A stretch of DNA of 64,000 nt from positions 124,001 through 188,000 of the forward strand of contig CAWADT010000026.1 of NCBI GenBank assembly GCA_963780865.1, given 5' to 3'. Below are positions 27,318 to 35,562 of this stretch, one piece after another. Below the pieces are notes generated by a model, which ran no database searches, was not told where the DNA came from, and saw only the letters and a program-made list of their open reading frames with translations. Every line of letters begins with the position of its first letter. Position 1 is the first letter of the stretch. Source of the DNA: FEN-1073 sp963780865 (GTDB lineage Bacteria; Chloroflexota; Anaerolineae; Anaerolineales; RBG-16-64-43). The translations under genes and the position numbers were made by a program.

Positions 27318-28115
27318 TTAGGAAGCGGTTGTTGGTGTGGGTGTGGCCGGGAGGGTCGTATCGGTCGGTTCCTCAGTTGCAGTGAGAGTGCTCACGGGAA
27401 TGGATGTCGGTGTAGGCGTATTGGTTGGCGCGGCCACGATCGCCGTCGGAGTTGATGTCATGGCAGCCGCGCCGAGGGAGGCCGTTGCCGTCGGAGTTGG
27501 CGTGATGGTCGCCGTACTGTCGGAAACGACGATCTGCACATACACTGCCTCCCCAAAGAAGGTTCCCTCGTCATTCTGCAACCTCCAGTACCCGATGTAG
27601 GTTCCGGCCGTCTCGGGAGCCGTCATATTCACCGAGACGTTAACCTCTCCGCCGGCGCTCACCGCATTCGACAGCGCGGTGGCGGAACCGCCCATCGCGT
27701 CGCCGCTGACAGAGGCGATCGCATAGGAGGCCGTCCAATCGCAGGTGCCGGTGTTCTGGAAACTCCACGTTTTGGTAAACGAGTCGTCCGGCGCGACAAC
27801 CGTACCATCGGGGATGGTTACATCGCTGACATAGGCCGAATCATCGCAGGGGTAACTATTCGCGACTACCGGAAAGGTAGCGATGGCAAACGGCGTGTCG
27901 CTTGGCGTGTCCGATGGCATCATTTGCGGAGGGGGACTCGAAGTGAAGAGCAGGGACGGCGTGTACGTAGCCGCGGCGGCCTGGGCGGCATCGATGGTCA
28001 TTGCCGCGATCGTATAACCGGCCGCCGGGTTGCCCGCCGGAGCGCCGGGATTGCAGCCGCCGAGAAAAAGCATCAGCAGGATCACGGCAAGCACAAGCGA
28101 AAGAGGTTTCGCCAT
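27318..28115 (-). CDS. NBR1-Ig-like lipoprotein A
   Basis: A 265-residue lipoprotein. The signal peptide ends in LFLGGC, then comes a low-complexity linker, an NBR1-type Ig-like domain (about residues 90-200; TKTWSFQNTGTCDW, ETAGTYIGYWRLQNDEG, FFGEAVYVQIVV) and a long Thr/Pro/Ser tail (TPTPTATAS...). The tail would hold the domain away from the membrane or wall. GGGAGG precedes the ATG. It is closely similar to the next gene upstream (28725-29525): both carry TGTCDW, YVSDVTIPDGTVV-like lead-ins and the same tail type, so they arose by duplication. Ligand unknown. Confidence 0.88.
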   Translation of the reverse strand: MAKPLSLVLAVILLMLFLGGCNPGAPAGNPAAGYTIAAMTIDAAQAAAATYTPSLLFTSSPPPQMMPSDTPSDTPFAIATFPVVANSYPCDDSAYVSDVTIPDGTVVAPDDSFTKTWSFQNTGTCDWTASYAIASVSGDAMGGSATALSNAVSAGGEVNVSVNMTAPETAGTYIGYWRLQNDEGTFFGEAVYVQIVVSDSTATITPTPTATASLGAAAMTSTPTAIVAAPTNTPTPTSIPVSTLTATEEPTDTTLPATPTPTTAS

Positions 28116-28299
28116 GAAATTTCCTCCCGTTCCACCCCGCTCGGAACGATTGCTCTATGCGGTCAATGTACGGGAGGCGTATTGAGAACCCGTATAAAAG
28201 TTGTAGGGGATTTATGAAGAACGGGCGTCGCCGTAATACCGTATAAATTGTCGAGAATCACGAACAGAAAGAAGAAGCTGCGCTTGGCGAGCCGGGACA

Positions 28300-28355
28300 T
28301 TCCCAGTGCGGTTTATGAAAACGGGGGCCTGGTAATCGCAAGGAAGAGAACCTAA
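28300..28355 (+). pseudogene. GH36-type C-terminal remnant 1
   Basis: On the forward strand, GTGCGGTTTATGAAA followed by GGGGCCTGGTAATC and AAGAGAACCTAA parallels the remnant at 29785-29913 and the end of the alpha-galactosidase gene (PARFMGEGLLIVRWR, stop). One or two base losses break the frame. Confidence 0.4.
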
Positions 28356-28541
28356 CAGGCTGCTGAAAAAGGATGAATTTGTCATTGCGAGCCACCCCAA
28401 TTGGGGCGGGCGAAGCAATCCGGTCTTTCTTCAGCGAAAAACGAGATTGACCCGGCCCGCCCGGTGGGCTTGCCGGGACGGGCTTCGCTCCCTTTGGTCG
28501 CTCGCAAAGACATCTTTCCTTTTTTTCAACTCTCTGCTAAG
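28352..28541. mobile_element. MITE-like element, copy A
   Basis: Terminal inverted repeats CTAACAGGCTGCTGAAAAAG (28352) and the reverse of CCTTAGCAGAGAGTTGAAAA (to 28541). About 190 bases; the interior holds a TCATTGCGAGC / GCTCGCAAAGA repeat pair. It is non-coding and follows remnant 1 directly. Confidence 0.6.
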
Positions 28542-28724
28542 GGTCTTCATGATTAAAATCCCGTCGGCTCATGAGGCATCCCCGCCCTTAGGGCAATCCT
28601 ATTCTCCGCCCGCGCCAATCGCCCACCTCCGCGGGCGATCGGACGCACCCAGACGGGATTTACAGACCCTCGTTGAGAGAATATGGCGCCGTCCGTGTCG
28701 CCAGAAATAAAAAACCAGCGCCGA

Positions 28725-29525
28725 CTAAGACGCAAGTGTCTCTGTCGAAGTATCCGGGAGTGCCGTATCGGTAGGCGTCTCGGTGGAAGTGGGCGTATTG
28801 ATGGAGGGTAGGGTCGGCGTGCTGGTGGGAGAGGACGCGATCCCGGTGGCGGTCGGAGTCGGCGTGCTGGTTCGGGAGGCCACGGTTCCCGTCTTTGTCG
28901 GAGTGGGCGTGATGGTGCCGGTGCCGCCGGAAACAACAATTTTCACAAAAACCGATTCTCCGAAGAACGTCCCCGCGGCATTCTGAATTCTCCAATAGCC
29001 GGTGTAGGTTCCGGCCGTCGTGGGCGCCCACATTCCCACGGAGATATTCACGGCGTCGCCCGCATTGACGGACGCAGATAGCCTGGTTGTGGAACCGTCC
29101 ATCGCGCTGCCGCTGAGAAACGCGAGTGCGTAGGCCGTCGACCAATCACAGGTGCCGGTGTTTTGGATGCTCCAGGTCTTGATGAAGGATGCTCCCGGAG
29201 CGATGACCGTTCCATCCGGAATGGTTATGTCGCTGACGTAAGCCGAGTTATCGCAGGTCGAGACGTAGGTTGCCGCCGGGCGGGTGACGCCGGAGGTCGG
29301 AATGCCGGTTCGGGTAACGGTTGGGCTTATCTGCGGCAACGCGCTAAACGTGGGCATCGAAGACGGGGCGGAGACAACCGCCGCCGTCTGGGCCGCGAAG
29401 ACGGTTTGCGCCGCAGCCGTAAACGATGCCGCCGATCCGCCCGCCGGAGCGGCCGAGCCGCAGCCGCTGAGCATAATAGCGAGGAGAATAGGGAATAGGC
29501 CAAGGCAGTAGCGTTTCATCTTCAT
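28725..29525 (-). CDS. NBR1-Ig-like lipoprotein B (paralogue of 27318-28115)
   Basis: A 266-residue lipoprotein starting at ATG 29525 (MKMKRYCLG; ATG 29519 also possible), with GGAGAG just upstream. The signal peptide ends at IMLSGC. The NBR1-type Ig-like domain shows KTWSIQNTGTCDWSTAYA, VGMWAPTTAGTYTGYWR and TFFGESVFVKIVV, followed by a Thr/Pro tail (TPTPTKTGT...). Domain order and most motifs match lipoprotein A, pointing to a local duplication of about 1.4 kb that also copied flanking GH36-tail sequence. Role unknown; probably a surface adhesive or binding module. Confidence 0.87.
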   Translation of the reverse strand: MKMKRYCLGLFPILLAIMLSGCGSAAPAGGSAASFTAAAQTVFAAQTAAVVSAPSSMPTFSALPQISPTVTRTGIPTSGVTRPAATYVSTCDNSAYVSDITIPDGTVIAPGASFIKTWSIQNTGTCDWSTAYALAFLSGSAMDGSTTRLSASVNAGDAVNISVGMWAPTTAGTYTGYWRIQNAAGTFFGESVFVKIVVSGGTGTITPTPTKTGTVASRTSTPTPTATGIASSPTSTPTLPSINTPTSTETPTDTALPDTSTETLAS

Positions 29526-29784
29526 CTCTCCGTCCATTCCGGTCTTTCCCAGAACAATTCTACCATGCGGACAATTCGAAGAAGTTTTATTGATAATCTG
29601 GAACCTATTAAAATCATCATTCGTCCGGAGCTAATCCTGCGCTTCACTCGGGACGGCCCGCCCCCGGCCCGCACGACAGAGCCGGGGCGGGCCGAGCTCT
29701 CAACAACTCCCGCCGGAAAAAAGTTGCATGGAAAAGCTGTGGATTGGGCGATGCCGGAAAGCCAAATCACCAGGGGAGTTTTCC

Positions 29785-29913
29785 GGCCGGCCTGAGGTAA
29801 CTGTGCTCGCGCGGAAACCAATCCTCCCGGAAAATATTTATCGGTGCATTTGGAAATTGCCGGTGCGGTTTGTGAAAGAGGGGAGCTTGGCAATCATCTG
29901 GAAGAGACCCTAA
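29785..29913 (+). pseudogene. GH36-type C-terminal remnant 2
   Basis: Forward-strand translation GRPEVTVLARKPILPENIYR and onward aligns without gaps to the alpha-galactosidase C-terminus GRPVNAALDGAPIRPEFVLK and onward. Both continue IW-x2-P-x-RF-x2-EG-x-L-x-I-x-W and a basic residue near the stop. No catalytic part is seen upstream (29526-29784 holds no gene I can support), so only the tail of a former paralogue survives. Confidence 0.5.
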
Positions 29914-29927
29914 GTTTTTTCAAGGCC

Positions 29928-30101
29928 CTTAGCAGGGTGTTGAGAAAAGGAAAAAAGGTGGTCGAGTAGCGGTTTTTACGTATCGAGACCACCGAAAAAT
30001 GGCGGGGTCTCGATACGCCCGCAGAAAACGCGGGCTACCCCGGCCCGCCCGGTGGGCTTGCCGGCGCGGGCTCGACCGGCTTTTTCAACGACCTGTTAGA
30101 G
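29928..30101. mobile_element. MITE-like element, copy B
   Basis: Left end CTTAGCAGGGTGTTGAGAAA (29928) and right end TTTTTCAACGACCTGTTAGA (to 30100) are imperfect inverted repeats of the same family as copies A and C. The interior carries the GGTCGAGTAG / TATCGAGACCACC repeat also found at 47560-47700. Confidence 0.6.
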
Positions 30102-30110
30102 TCTTGAGAT

Positions 30111-31106
30111 TTAAAAACCCACCGGCCCCTGAAGCATCGCCACCAACAGCTTGACCGCATTCTCCACGTCCGAGAGGTCGACCATCTCCGAGGGCGAATG
30201 GACGTAGCGGCATGGGATCGAAAGGCATCCGGCCGGAACCCCGCAGCGTGATATCTGTATCGCCGTGGCGTCGGTTGTCCCGCCTTCCAAAACTTCCAAT
30301 TGATATGGGAGGCGACCCGCCGTTGCCGCCGCAGTCATCCATTCGACCACGCGCGGATCGGAAATCATGCCGCCGTCGCGGACCTTCACCGCCGGACCCT
30401 TGCCCAACGCGACGGCCATCGGGGCGCAGCGCGGTGTGTCGCCGGTGAGCGTGACGTCGACCGATACACCGATGTCCGGATCCATTCCGTAGGCCGTGGT
30501 TTGCGCGCCGCGCAGGCCGATTTCCTCCTGGACGGTGAAGGCGAATTGCACCTCGTGCGGCGTGCGTTTCAGCCGACGCATCGTCTCAATCAGGACCGCT
30601 ACGCCGATCCGGTCGTCCATGGATTTAGCCACCAGCCGCGGACCGGCTTCGACCATCGGGCGGTCGAACACCGCCAGGTCGCCCACGCGCACCGGGCAGG
30701 ATTCCCGGCCAGCGGCTCCCAGGTCGATATACATCCGGTCGAGCGTTGGAATGGTCTTGTCTCCTTCGCGCGGCTCCCATCCGACCACGCCGGTCCTGCC
30801 CGAGGCGAAGCGCACCCGGCTGCCGGGGCAGTAGATCGGAAAGACGCCGCCGACGGGGGCGACGCGCGCGAATCCCTCCCGATCGACGTGCGATACGATC
30901 AAGCCGATCTCGTCGATGTGGGCCGCCAGCAGAATCCGACGGCCGGTCTTGGCTTTGGCTTTCATCACCCCGATTAGATTCCCCAGTCGGTCTTCGGTGA
31001 TGTAATCGCACTGGCCCTTGATTTCGGACCGCACGATCTGCCGCAGTTCGGTTTCTCTTCCCGAAGGCCCGTAGGCCTCCACCAGTTTGCGAATTAACGG
31101 CTTCAC
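30111..31106 (-). CDS. M42 family metallo-aminopeptidase 1
   Basis: A 331-residue di-metal aminopeptidase/endoglucanase-like protein of the M42 (TET) family. All metal and catalytic motifs are visible: AAHIDEIGL (His ligand), SMDDRIG (bridging Asp), TVQEEIGLRGAQ (catalytic Glu and ligand Glu), SVDVTLTGD and the final YVHSPSEM His. The start is GTG 31106, preceded by GGAGGG at good spacing; the open frame extends upstream to 31274 without conservation. TET peptidases form dodecameric shells that trim peptides from the proteasome or other proteases. It is the last gene of the 34553-30111 cluster. Confidence 0.9.
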   Translation of the reverse strand: MKPLIRKLVEAYGPSGRETELRQIVRSEIKGQCDYITEDRLGNLIGVMKAKAKTGRRILLAAHIDEIGLIVSHVDREGFARVAPVGGVFPIYCPGSRVRFASGRTGVVGWEPREGDKTIPTLDRMYIDLGAAGRESCPVRVGDLAVFDRPMVEAGPRLVAKSMDDRIGVAVLIETMRRLKRTPHEVQFAFTVQEEIGLRGAQTTAYGMDPDIGVSVDVTLTGDTPRCAPMAVALGKGPAVKVRDGGMISDPRVVEWMTAAATAGRLPYQLEVLEGGTTDATAIQISRCGVPAGCLSIPCRYVHSPSEMVDLSDVENAVKLLVAMLQGPVGF

Positions 31107-31159
31107 GTTTGCCCTCCGCGATGCGGCCGGATGGAAACCTCCGGCCAATGTATGCCTCG

Positions 31160-32305
31160 CTATTGGATCGACCAGATCGTCACAGTTTCGTAGTCGGCGG
31201 TGGCCAGCAGGTGGCCGTCGGGGGAGAAGGCCATTTGTTCGACCAGGGATGGAAACTCCCCGACGGAATTCCACGTGGCGCTGTACCGGAACCGCAGGTA
31301 TGAATCATGGGAGCCGCCGCCCGTCGCCAGCAGGCCTCCGTCCGGAGAGAACGCCACCGCGTAGGCGATATCTCCGAGAGTCTTCAGCATTTTTCCGTCG
31401 GGCGTATGCCAGATCGCCACGCCGCCCTTGGTGCAGCCGTCGGCATCGCTGCTCGTGCAGTAGATCGACGCCAACAGCTCGCCGTTCGGGGAAAGCGAGA
31501 TGCTGTTGGCCTGCGGTTTGAACGCAAAATGGAGCAGCAGCGTTCCGTCGCTCATGCTCCACGCGCGGATCGATCCGTCGGTGCCGCTGCTGTAGAGGAT
31601 GGATCCGTCCGGCGAAAACGCCAAGGCCAGCACGTTTTGACCTTTGATCGGAATCGACCGGACCATTTCCCAGGTGGAAGTGTCGTAGACCCAGATGATG
31701 CCGTTCTGGGAAGCGTCGATCCCGCCGAGCGCCAGCCGTGTGCCGTCCGGGGAAAAGACGACGGATTCGGCGGTGCCGTCCCCGAGCAGACTGGCAAGCT
31801 GCGTCTTGGACGCGACCTCGATCACATAGCCGCGCATCGTGTTGGTGGGATTGTCGAACACGTACGCGACCCGCTTTCCGTCCGGAGAGAAGACCGCGTC
31901 CCAAACCGTCGCGGACGCCGAGGCGAGGTCAACCTTCTGGTTTTGATCCGGCCACCACAGGGTGACCAGGTAATTTCCGCGCGAGGGGTCGCCGGAGGCA
32001 ATCAGCAGCCAGGTGTCGTCGGGGGAGAAGGCCAGCGAGCGCACGTCCGGATGTTGGAGCTGATTGATCCGGGTCAGGCGTCCGGCGTTTCCGGAATGGA
32101 TGGAGGACCGCGGCGTGGAGGTGCCGGTGGGGAGCGGCGCGGGCGTGGCGGTGTTCGTGGGGAGCGGCGTGGCCGCAATGGTGGCGGTGGATTCCGCCGT
32201 GGGCGAATACGTCGGAAGCAAGGACGTCTCCGTTGCGGGAAGCGGGGTGGAACGCGGCGCGCAGGCGGCCAGGAATAGGATCAGGCAACAGGCAAAGCGT
32301 TTCAT
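31160..32305 (-). CDS. WD40-repeat lipoprotein
   Basis: A 381-residue lipoprotein: signal peptide with lipobox LFLAAC, Thr/Pro linker to about residue 70, then a beta-propeller of about seven WD40-like blades. The blade signature AFSPDG or VFSPDG recurs (VRSLAFSPDD, DAVFSPDGKRVA, VVFSPDGTRLALGG, ALAFSPDGSILYSSG, VAFSPDGGLLATGG, MAFSPDGHLLATAD), with the blade-ending WD replaced by IWSIQ, VYDT and similar. It would act as a binding platform outside the membrane. It separates M42 genes 1 and 2 on the same strand. Confidence 0.88.
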   Translation of the reverse strand: MKRFACCLILFLAACAPRSTPLPATETSLLPTYSPTAESTATIAATPLPTNTATPAPLPTGTSTPRSSIHSGNAGRLTRINQLQHPDVRSLAFSPDDTWLLIASGDPSRGNYLVTLWWPDQNQKVDLASASATVWDAVFSPDGKRVAYVFDNPTNTMRGYVIEVASKTQLASLLGDGTAESVVFSPDGTRLALGGIDASQNGIIWVYDTSTWEMVRSIPIKGQNVLALAFSPDGSILYSSGTDGSIRAWSMSDGTLLLHFAFKPQANSISLSPNGELLASIYCTSSDADGCTKGGVAIWHTPDGKMLKTLGDIAYAVAFSPDGGLLATGGGSHDSYLRFRYSATWNSVGEFPSLVEQMAFSPDGHLLATADYETVTIWSIQ

Positions 32306-32344
32306 ATCGGTTTTATCCTTGGAAAAATCCTCGCAGGCGCCGGA

Positions 32345-33487
32345 TCATCCTTCCCGGAGCCCCGCCTTCGCCAAATGATCCAGGGCGGCCCGCACCAGTG
32401 CCACCAATCCGCGCCAATCCTCCGCGCGCGCGATCGACACGGGCGCGTGCGGGCTGCGGATCGGGACCGAGACCGAAACACTCGGGATCCCCTTGCGCGT
32501 CCGGTGGATCGCTCCGGCGTCGGTTCCGCCGCTGCCCGGCTGTCGGAATTGGCGGACGATGCCTTTCGTTTCGGCCGCCCCGTCCAAAATCCGGACGAGG
32601 CGCGGATCGGAAACCGTGGCGCGGTCGGCGATGTAAATGGCGGGTCCGCCGCCGAGCTTGGCATTGAAGGCGGTATTCTCGCTTCCATCCCACATCGGCA
32701 TGTCGAGCGCGGGCGTGGCGTCGAGCACGATCGCAAGATCCGGATCGAGCGCGTAAGCGGCCACCTGCGCCCCGCGCGCGCCGATTTCCTCCTGGGAGGT
32801 AAAAGCCGCCCACAGCTCGATCCCCGGCGGCGGGTCGAGCGCAATCTCGATCAGGGCGGCCACGCCCAGACGGTCGTCCAGCGCCTTGCCGTAGAGCACG
32901 CCGCGCTCGAAGCGGAACGGCGTGGCGAAGGCTGCGCGGTCGCCCGGCTTCAATTGCGCCAGCGCGGAATCCTTGTCCGTGGCGCCGATATCGATGGCGA
33001 GCGCGTCGGATTTGAGCGGGTGCTCGGCTTCCTCTTTCTCCACCAGGTGAACCGGCTTCACCCCGATCACGCCGGGAACGCGGTCTTTTCCGATCCACAT
33101 CGCCTTCCCCGGCAGCGTTTGTTCATTGATCCCGCCGACGACGCCGAATTTCCATAATCCATCGCTCCCGGGAAGCATCAGGATCAACCCCACCTCATCC
33201 ATGTGGGCGGCGAGCATCACCCGCAGGGAGGCTTTCCCGCGCGTGCGGCAGCGCACGAGCAGATTGCCCAGCGCGTCGATCCGCGTTTCCGCCGCGGCTC
33301 CCTTGAGACTTTCGAGGATGATTTCCCGGATCGCGGATTCATCGCCCGACACGCCGACCGCTTCGCTAAGCCGCTGGATCCGGGCGATCGCCCCGTCCCG
33401 CGGACGGGGCGGCGCGCGGCGCTTGGGTTTCACGGGCCGGGCGATTATTTTTTTGGGCGCGGGTTTTCTTCTTCTGGTTGCGGCCAT
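32345..33487 (-). CDS. M42 family metallo-aminopeptidase 2
   Basis: A 380-residue M42 peptidase with an unusual basic N-terminal extension (RRRKPAPKKIIARPVKPKRR). Metal-site motifs are AAHMDEVGL, ALDDRLGVAAL, TSQEEIGARGAQ, VLDATPAL and the C-terminal RSPHAPVS, in which the His aligns with that of YVHSP in paralogue 1. A PDZ-like beta insertion sits in the middle, as usual. ATG 33487 is preceded by GGGAG, five bases downstream of the stop of paralogue 3, indicating an operon. The basic tail could bind nucleic acid, ribosomes or acidic surfaces; that is inference. Confidence 0.9.
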   Translation of the reverse strand: MAATRRRKPAPKKIIARPVKPKRRAPPRPRDGAIARIQRLSEAVGVSGDESAIREIILESLKGAAAETRIDALGNLLVRCRTRGKASLRVMLAAHMDEVGLILMLPGSDGLWKFGVVGGINEQTLPGKAMWIGKDRVPGVIGVKPVHLVEKEEAEHPLKSDALAIDIGATDKDSALAQLKPGDRAAFATPFRFERGVLYGKALDDRLGVAALIEIALDPPPGIELWAAFTSQEEIGARGAQVAAYALDPDLAIVLDATPALDMPMWDGSENTAFNAKLGGGPAIYIADRATVSDPRLVRILDGAAETKGIVRQFRQPGSGGTDAGAIHRTRKGIPSVSVSVPIRSPHAPVSIARAEDWRGLVALVRAALDHLAKAGLREG

Positions 33488-33491
33488 CCGC

Positions 33492-34553
33492 TTACTCCCA
33501 ACGGAGTTTGGATAGGAATCCGTCATCGAGCGCGCCGATCCCTTCCGCGAGCAATCGGCCGGCGGCGCGGATATCGGCGAGCGCCACCACTTCCACCGCC
33601 GTGTGCATCGAGCGCAGCGGGATGCCGACAACACCGGTGGGGATTCCCTCCTCCGCCACCTGCATCGCGAAGGCGTCCGTTCCGGAATGGGCCGGCATGA
33701 CCTCGAGGGCGTATTTGATTCCCGCTTTGGCGGCGGCCCGGATCATCCACCGGTGCACCCCGGGATGGACGTTTGGCCCGAGGCCGATCGTCGGACCCTC
33801 CCCCAGCGCGAATGTTTTATGCTCCGGAAGGCCGGGCGCGGCGCCGAAGGTGACGTCGACAGCGACCGCGAGATCCGGGTGCAGCGCAAAGGACGAGGTG
33901 GCCGCCCCGCCGAGGGTTTCTTCCTCCTGAACGGTGGCCGCAGCGATCACGTCCCAGCGGTGAGGCCGGGTGGAAAGCTCCTCGAGACACACCGTCAGCG
34001 CGGCCACCCCGGCGCGGTCGTCAAGCGATCTGCCGGCGATCCGGCCGCCGGCCAGGTCCATCGGAGGCTGGGAGAAGGAGGCCGTGTCCCCGGTGCGAAT
34101 CAACCGCGCGGCTTCCGCCTCGGGCAGGCCGGTGTCCAGCCAGAGATCGCGCAGGCGCGGAATTTCGGCTTTGCGGTCGGGCGGCAGCAGGGCGGTTGGA
34201 GGAAACACGATGGTGCCCGCCACATCCTCGCGGCCGTGAACGACGACCGCCTGGCCGGGCAGAATGCGCGCGTCCAGGCCGCCGATCTCCGTGATCCGGC
34301 AAAATCCGCCGGAGACGAGCGTGACCATCAACCCGACCATATCCATATGGGCCGTCAGCAGGATCTTCGGGCGGGCGTTCCGGCCCGTGCCGGATTGCAG
34401 CGCGTGCAGACTGCCCAGGCGGGAAACTGTTTGCTCCGGAGCATACGGCCTCCAGGCCGCGGCCACCACCTCCCGCACGGGCGTCTCGAAGGCCGAAAGG
34501 CCGGGCGCGCGGAGAAGGTCCTTCACATGGTCGGAGAGAGCCTTGTCGTTCAT
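33492..34553 (-). CDS. M42 family metallo-aminopeptidase 3
   Basis: A 353-residue M42 peptidase and the first gene of the cluster. It retains TAHMDMVGL, SLDDRAGVAAL, TVQEEETLGGAAT, AVDVTFGAAPG and RSMHTAVEV, so the two-metal site and catalytic Glu are complete. The Glu after the first ligand motif (DE-x-G) is Met here. The sequence is clearly divergent from paralogues 1 and 2, so the three genes are old duplicates and may make a mixed oligomer. The next gene starts just four bases after its stop. Confidence 0.9.
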   Translation of the reverse strand: MNDKALSDHVKDLLRAPGLSAFETPVREVVAAAWRPYAPEQTVSRLGSLHALQSGTGRNARPKILLTAHMDMVGLMVTLVSGGFCRITEIGGLDARILPGQAVVVHGREDVAGTIVFPPTALLPPDRKAEIPRLRDLWLDTGLPEAEAARLIRTGDTASFSQPPMDLAGGRIAGRSLDDRAGVAALTVCLEELSTRPHRWDVIAAATVQEEETLGGAATSSFALHPDLAVAVDVTFGAAPGLPEHKTFALGEGPTIGLGPNVHPGVHRWMIRAAAKAGIKYALEVMPAHSGTDAFAMQVAEEGIPTGVVGIPLRSMHTAVEVVALADIRAAGRLLAEGIGALDDGFLSKLRWE

Positions 34554-34685
34554 GATGCCGTTGATGATAGCAGAGGGTTACAGAGATAGCAAATTGATTT
34601 CGATTGGGAATCAACAGGTGGGAAGTAAAAAATTGCCGTCATTCGTGTTGAAGATAAATGACGGACGAATCTCAAATATGATGAA

Positions 34686-35009
34686 TTATTTTCTTGCTGC
34701 GGCGGCAATTATTCTACTTGTATCGTTTAATGATGCGCCTAGCGCAAACAAAGCATTAAACATCATGTCAGTCGAAACATGAGGATCGCACGCTTCGAGT
34801 TTTGCTATCCGAGATTGGCTTGTCTTCATACGCTCAGCCAATTCCTCCTGAGGAATTCGTTTCGTTCTTCGTCTTTCTCGAACGGCTTTGCACAATGCCA
34901 AACGCAGTTCCACCAATTGCTCTTCCTGTGATGTCAGCCCAAGGAATTCTGAAGACGTACCGACTTTCCAGCCTCGGGCTTCCAGGCGGCGCCGCAATGC
35001 ACTATTCAT
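34686..35009 (-). CDS. XRE-family antitoxin (HigA-like)
   Basis: A 107-residue DNA-binding antitoxin. The helix-turn-helix is RIPQEELAERMKTSQSRIAK followed by LEA, the classical Cro/C1 pattern (QEELA...S-x-S-x-I-x2-LE). The N-terminal part (LTSQEEQLVELRLALCKAVR) is helical. It follows the toxin gene by 23 bases, which is the toxin-first order of HigBA-type modules. GGAGAAGG precedes ATG 35009. The antitoxin would neutralise the toxin and repress the promoter at 35425-35453, whose palindrome is a likely operator. Confidence 0.88.
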   Translation of the reverse strand: MNSALRRRLEARGWKVGTSSEFLGLTSQEEQLVELRLALCKAVRERRRTKRIPQEELAERMKTSQSRIAKLEACDPHVSTDMMFNALFALGASLNDTSRIIAAAARK

Positions 35010-35032
35010 CTACCTTCTCCGAACCGACACTT

Positions 35033-35368
35033 TCAGGGAATTTTATTTTTCCGGTATCGAGCTAACCGCTTTGTGCATACCTCGATGATTCCTAAAGGTA
35101 TACGGTTGGTCTTTTTATCAAAAACATCCAGTATCACAATCGCCTCAGAATCGATGTGATACACGATTCGCCATGAATGTTGTGTATCCGGGATTCGAAG
35201 TTCATGGCAGTTTTTTACGATTTCTTGCAACGGCCGGGAATGGGGAAGACGAAGAGCCTCCCCATTTTGAAGCAATCCAAGCAAGAAACCCGCTTCTATT
35301 CTTGCCTCTTTGGAAAATGGCGGAGTCCGAATTTCTCCAAACAACCATACGATGTTCTTTCTCTTCAT
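35033..35368 (-). CDS. RelE/HigB-type toxin (phage-derived Gp49-like family)
   Basis: A 111-residue toxin of the RelE superfamily. Recognisable elements are GEIRTPPFSKEARIEAGFLL near the N-terminus, the core RPLQEIVKNCHELRIPDTQH and SWRIVYHIDSEAIVILDVF-x-KKT, matching the Gp49/HigB-like consensus L...G-x-x-ELR...RI-x-Y. Such toxins are ribosome-dependent or free mRNA endonucleases that stop translation. It lies upstream of its antitoxin under the promoter at 35425-35453. GC is lower than in the neighbours, hinting at acquisition. Confidence 0.88.
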   Translation of the reverse strand: MKRKNIVWLFGEIRTPPFSKEARIEAGFLLGLLQNGEALRLPHSRPLQEIVKNCHELRIPDTQHSWRIVYHIDSEAIVILDVFDKKTNRIPLGIIEVCTKRLARYRKNKIP

Positions 35369-35424
35369 TGGTGCTCGATGAGTGAAGTGAAAAACGTGAT
35401 GGTCGAGCAGAGGCGACAGCGAGG

Positions 35425-35453
35425 ATTATGTCATATATGACATATCTTGTCAA
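35425..35453 (-). promoter_or_regulatory. Toxin-antitoxin promoter with palindromic operator
   Basis: Read on the reverse strand: TTGACA, 17 bases, CATAAT. The spacer and part of the -10 box form a perfect 18-bp palindrome, TATGTCATATATGACATA (35427-35444), well placed for autorepression by the antitoxin. Confidence 0.8.
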
Positions 35454-35512
35454 GCTCGGTTTTTTTCTTAACCTTGGAACATATTAAATATTAGGGAAAA
35501 AGCAAAATGCTA

Positions 35513-35521
35513 TGCTATACT
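35513..35521 (+). promoter_or_regulatory. Extended -10 promoter of the dehydrogenase gene
   Basis: TGCTATACT, an extended -10 element, 41 bases upstream of ATG 35563; no -35 box is evident. Confidence 0.5.
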
Positions 35522-35562
35522 CCCTGCGCTTAGCCGGGGGAAAAACTTTCTCGGGAGGACGG

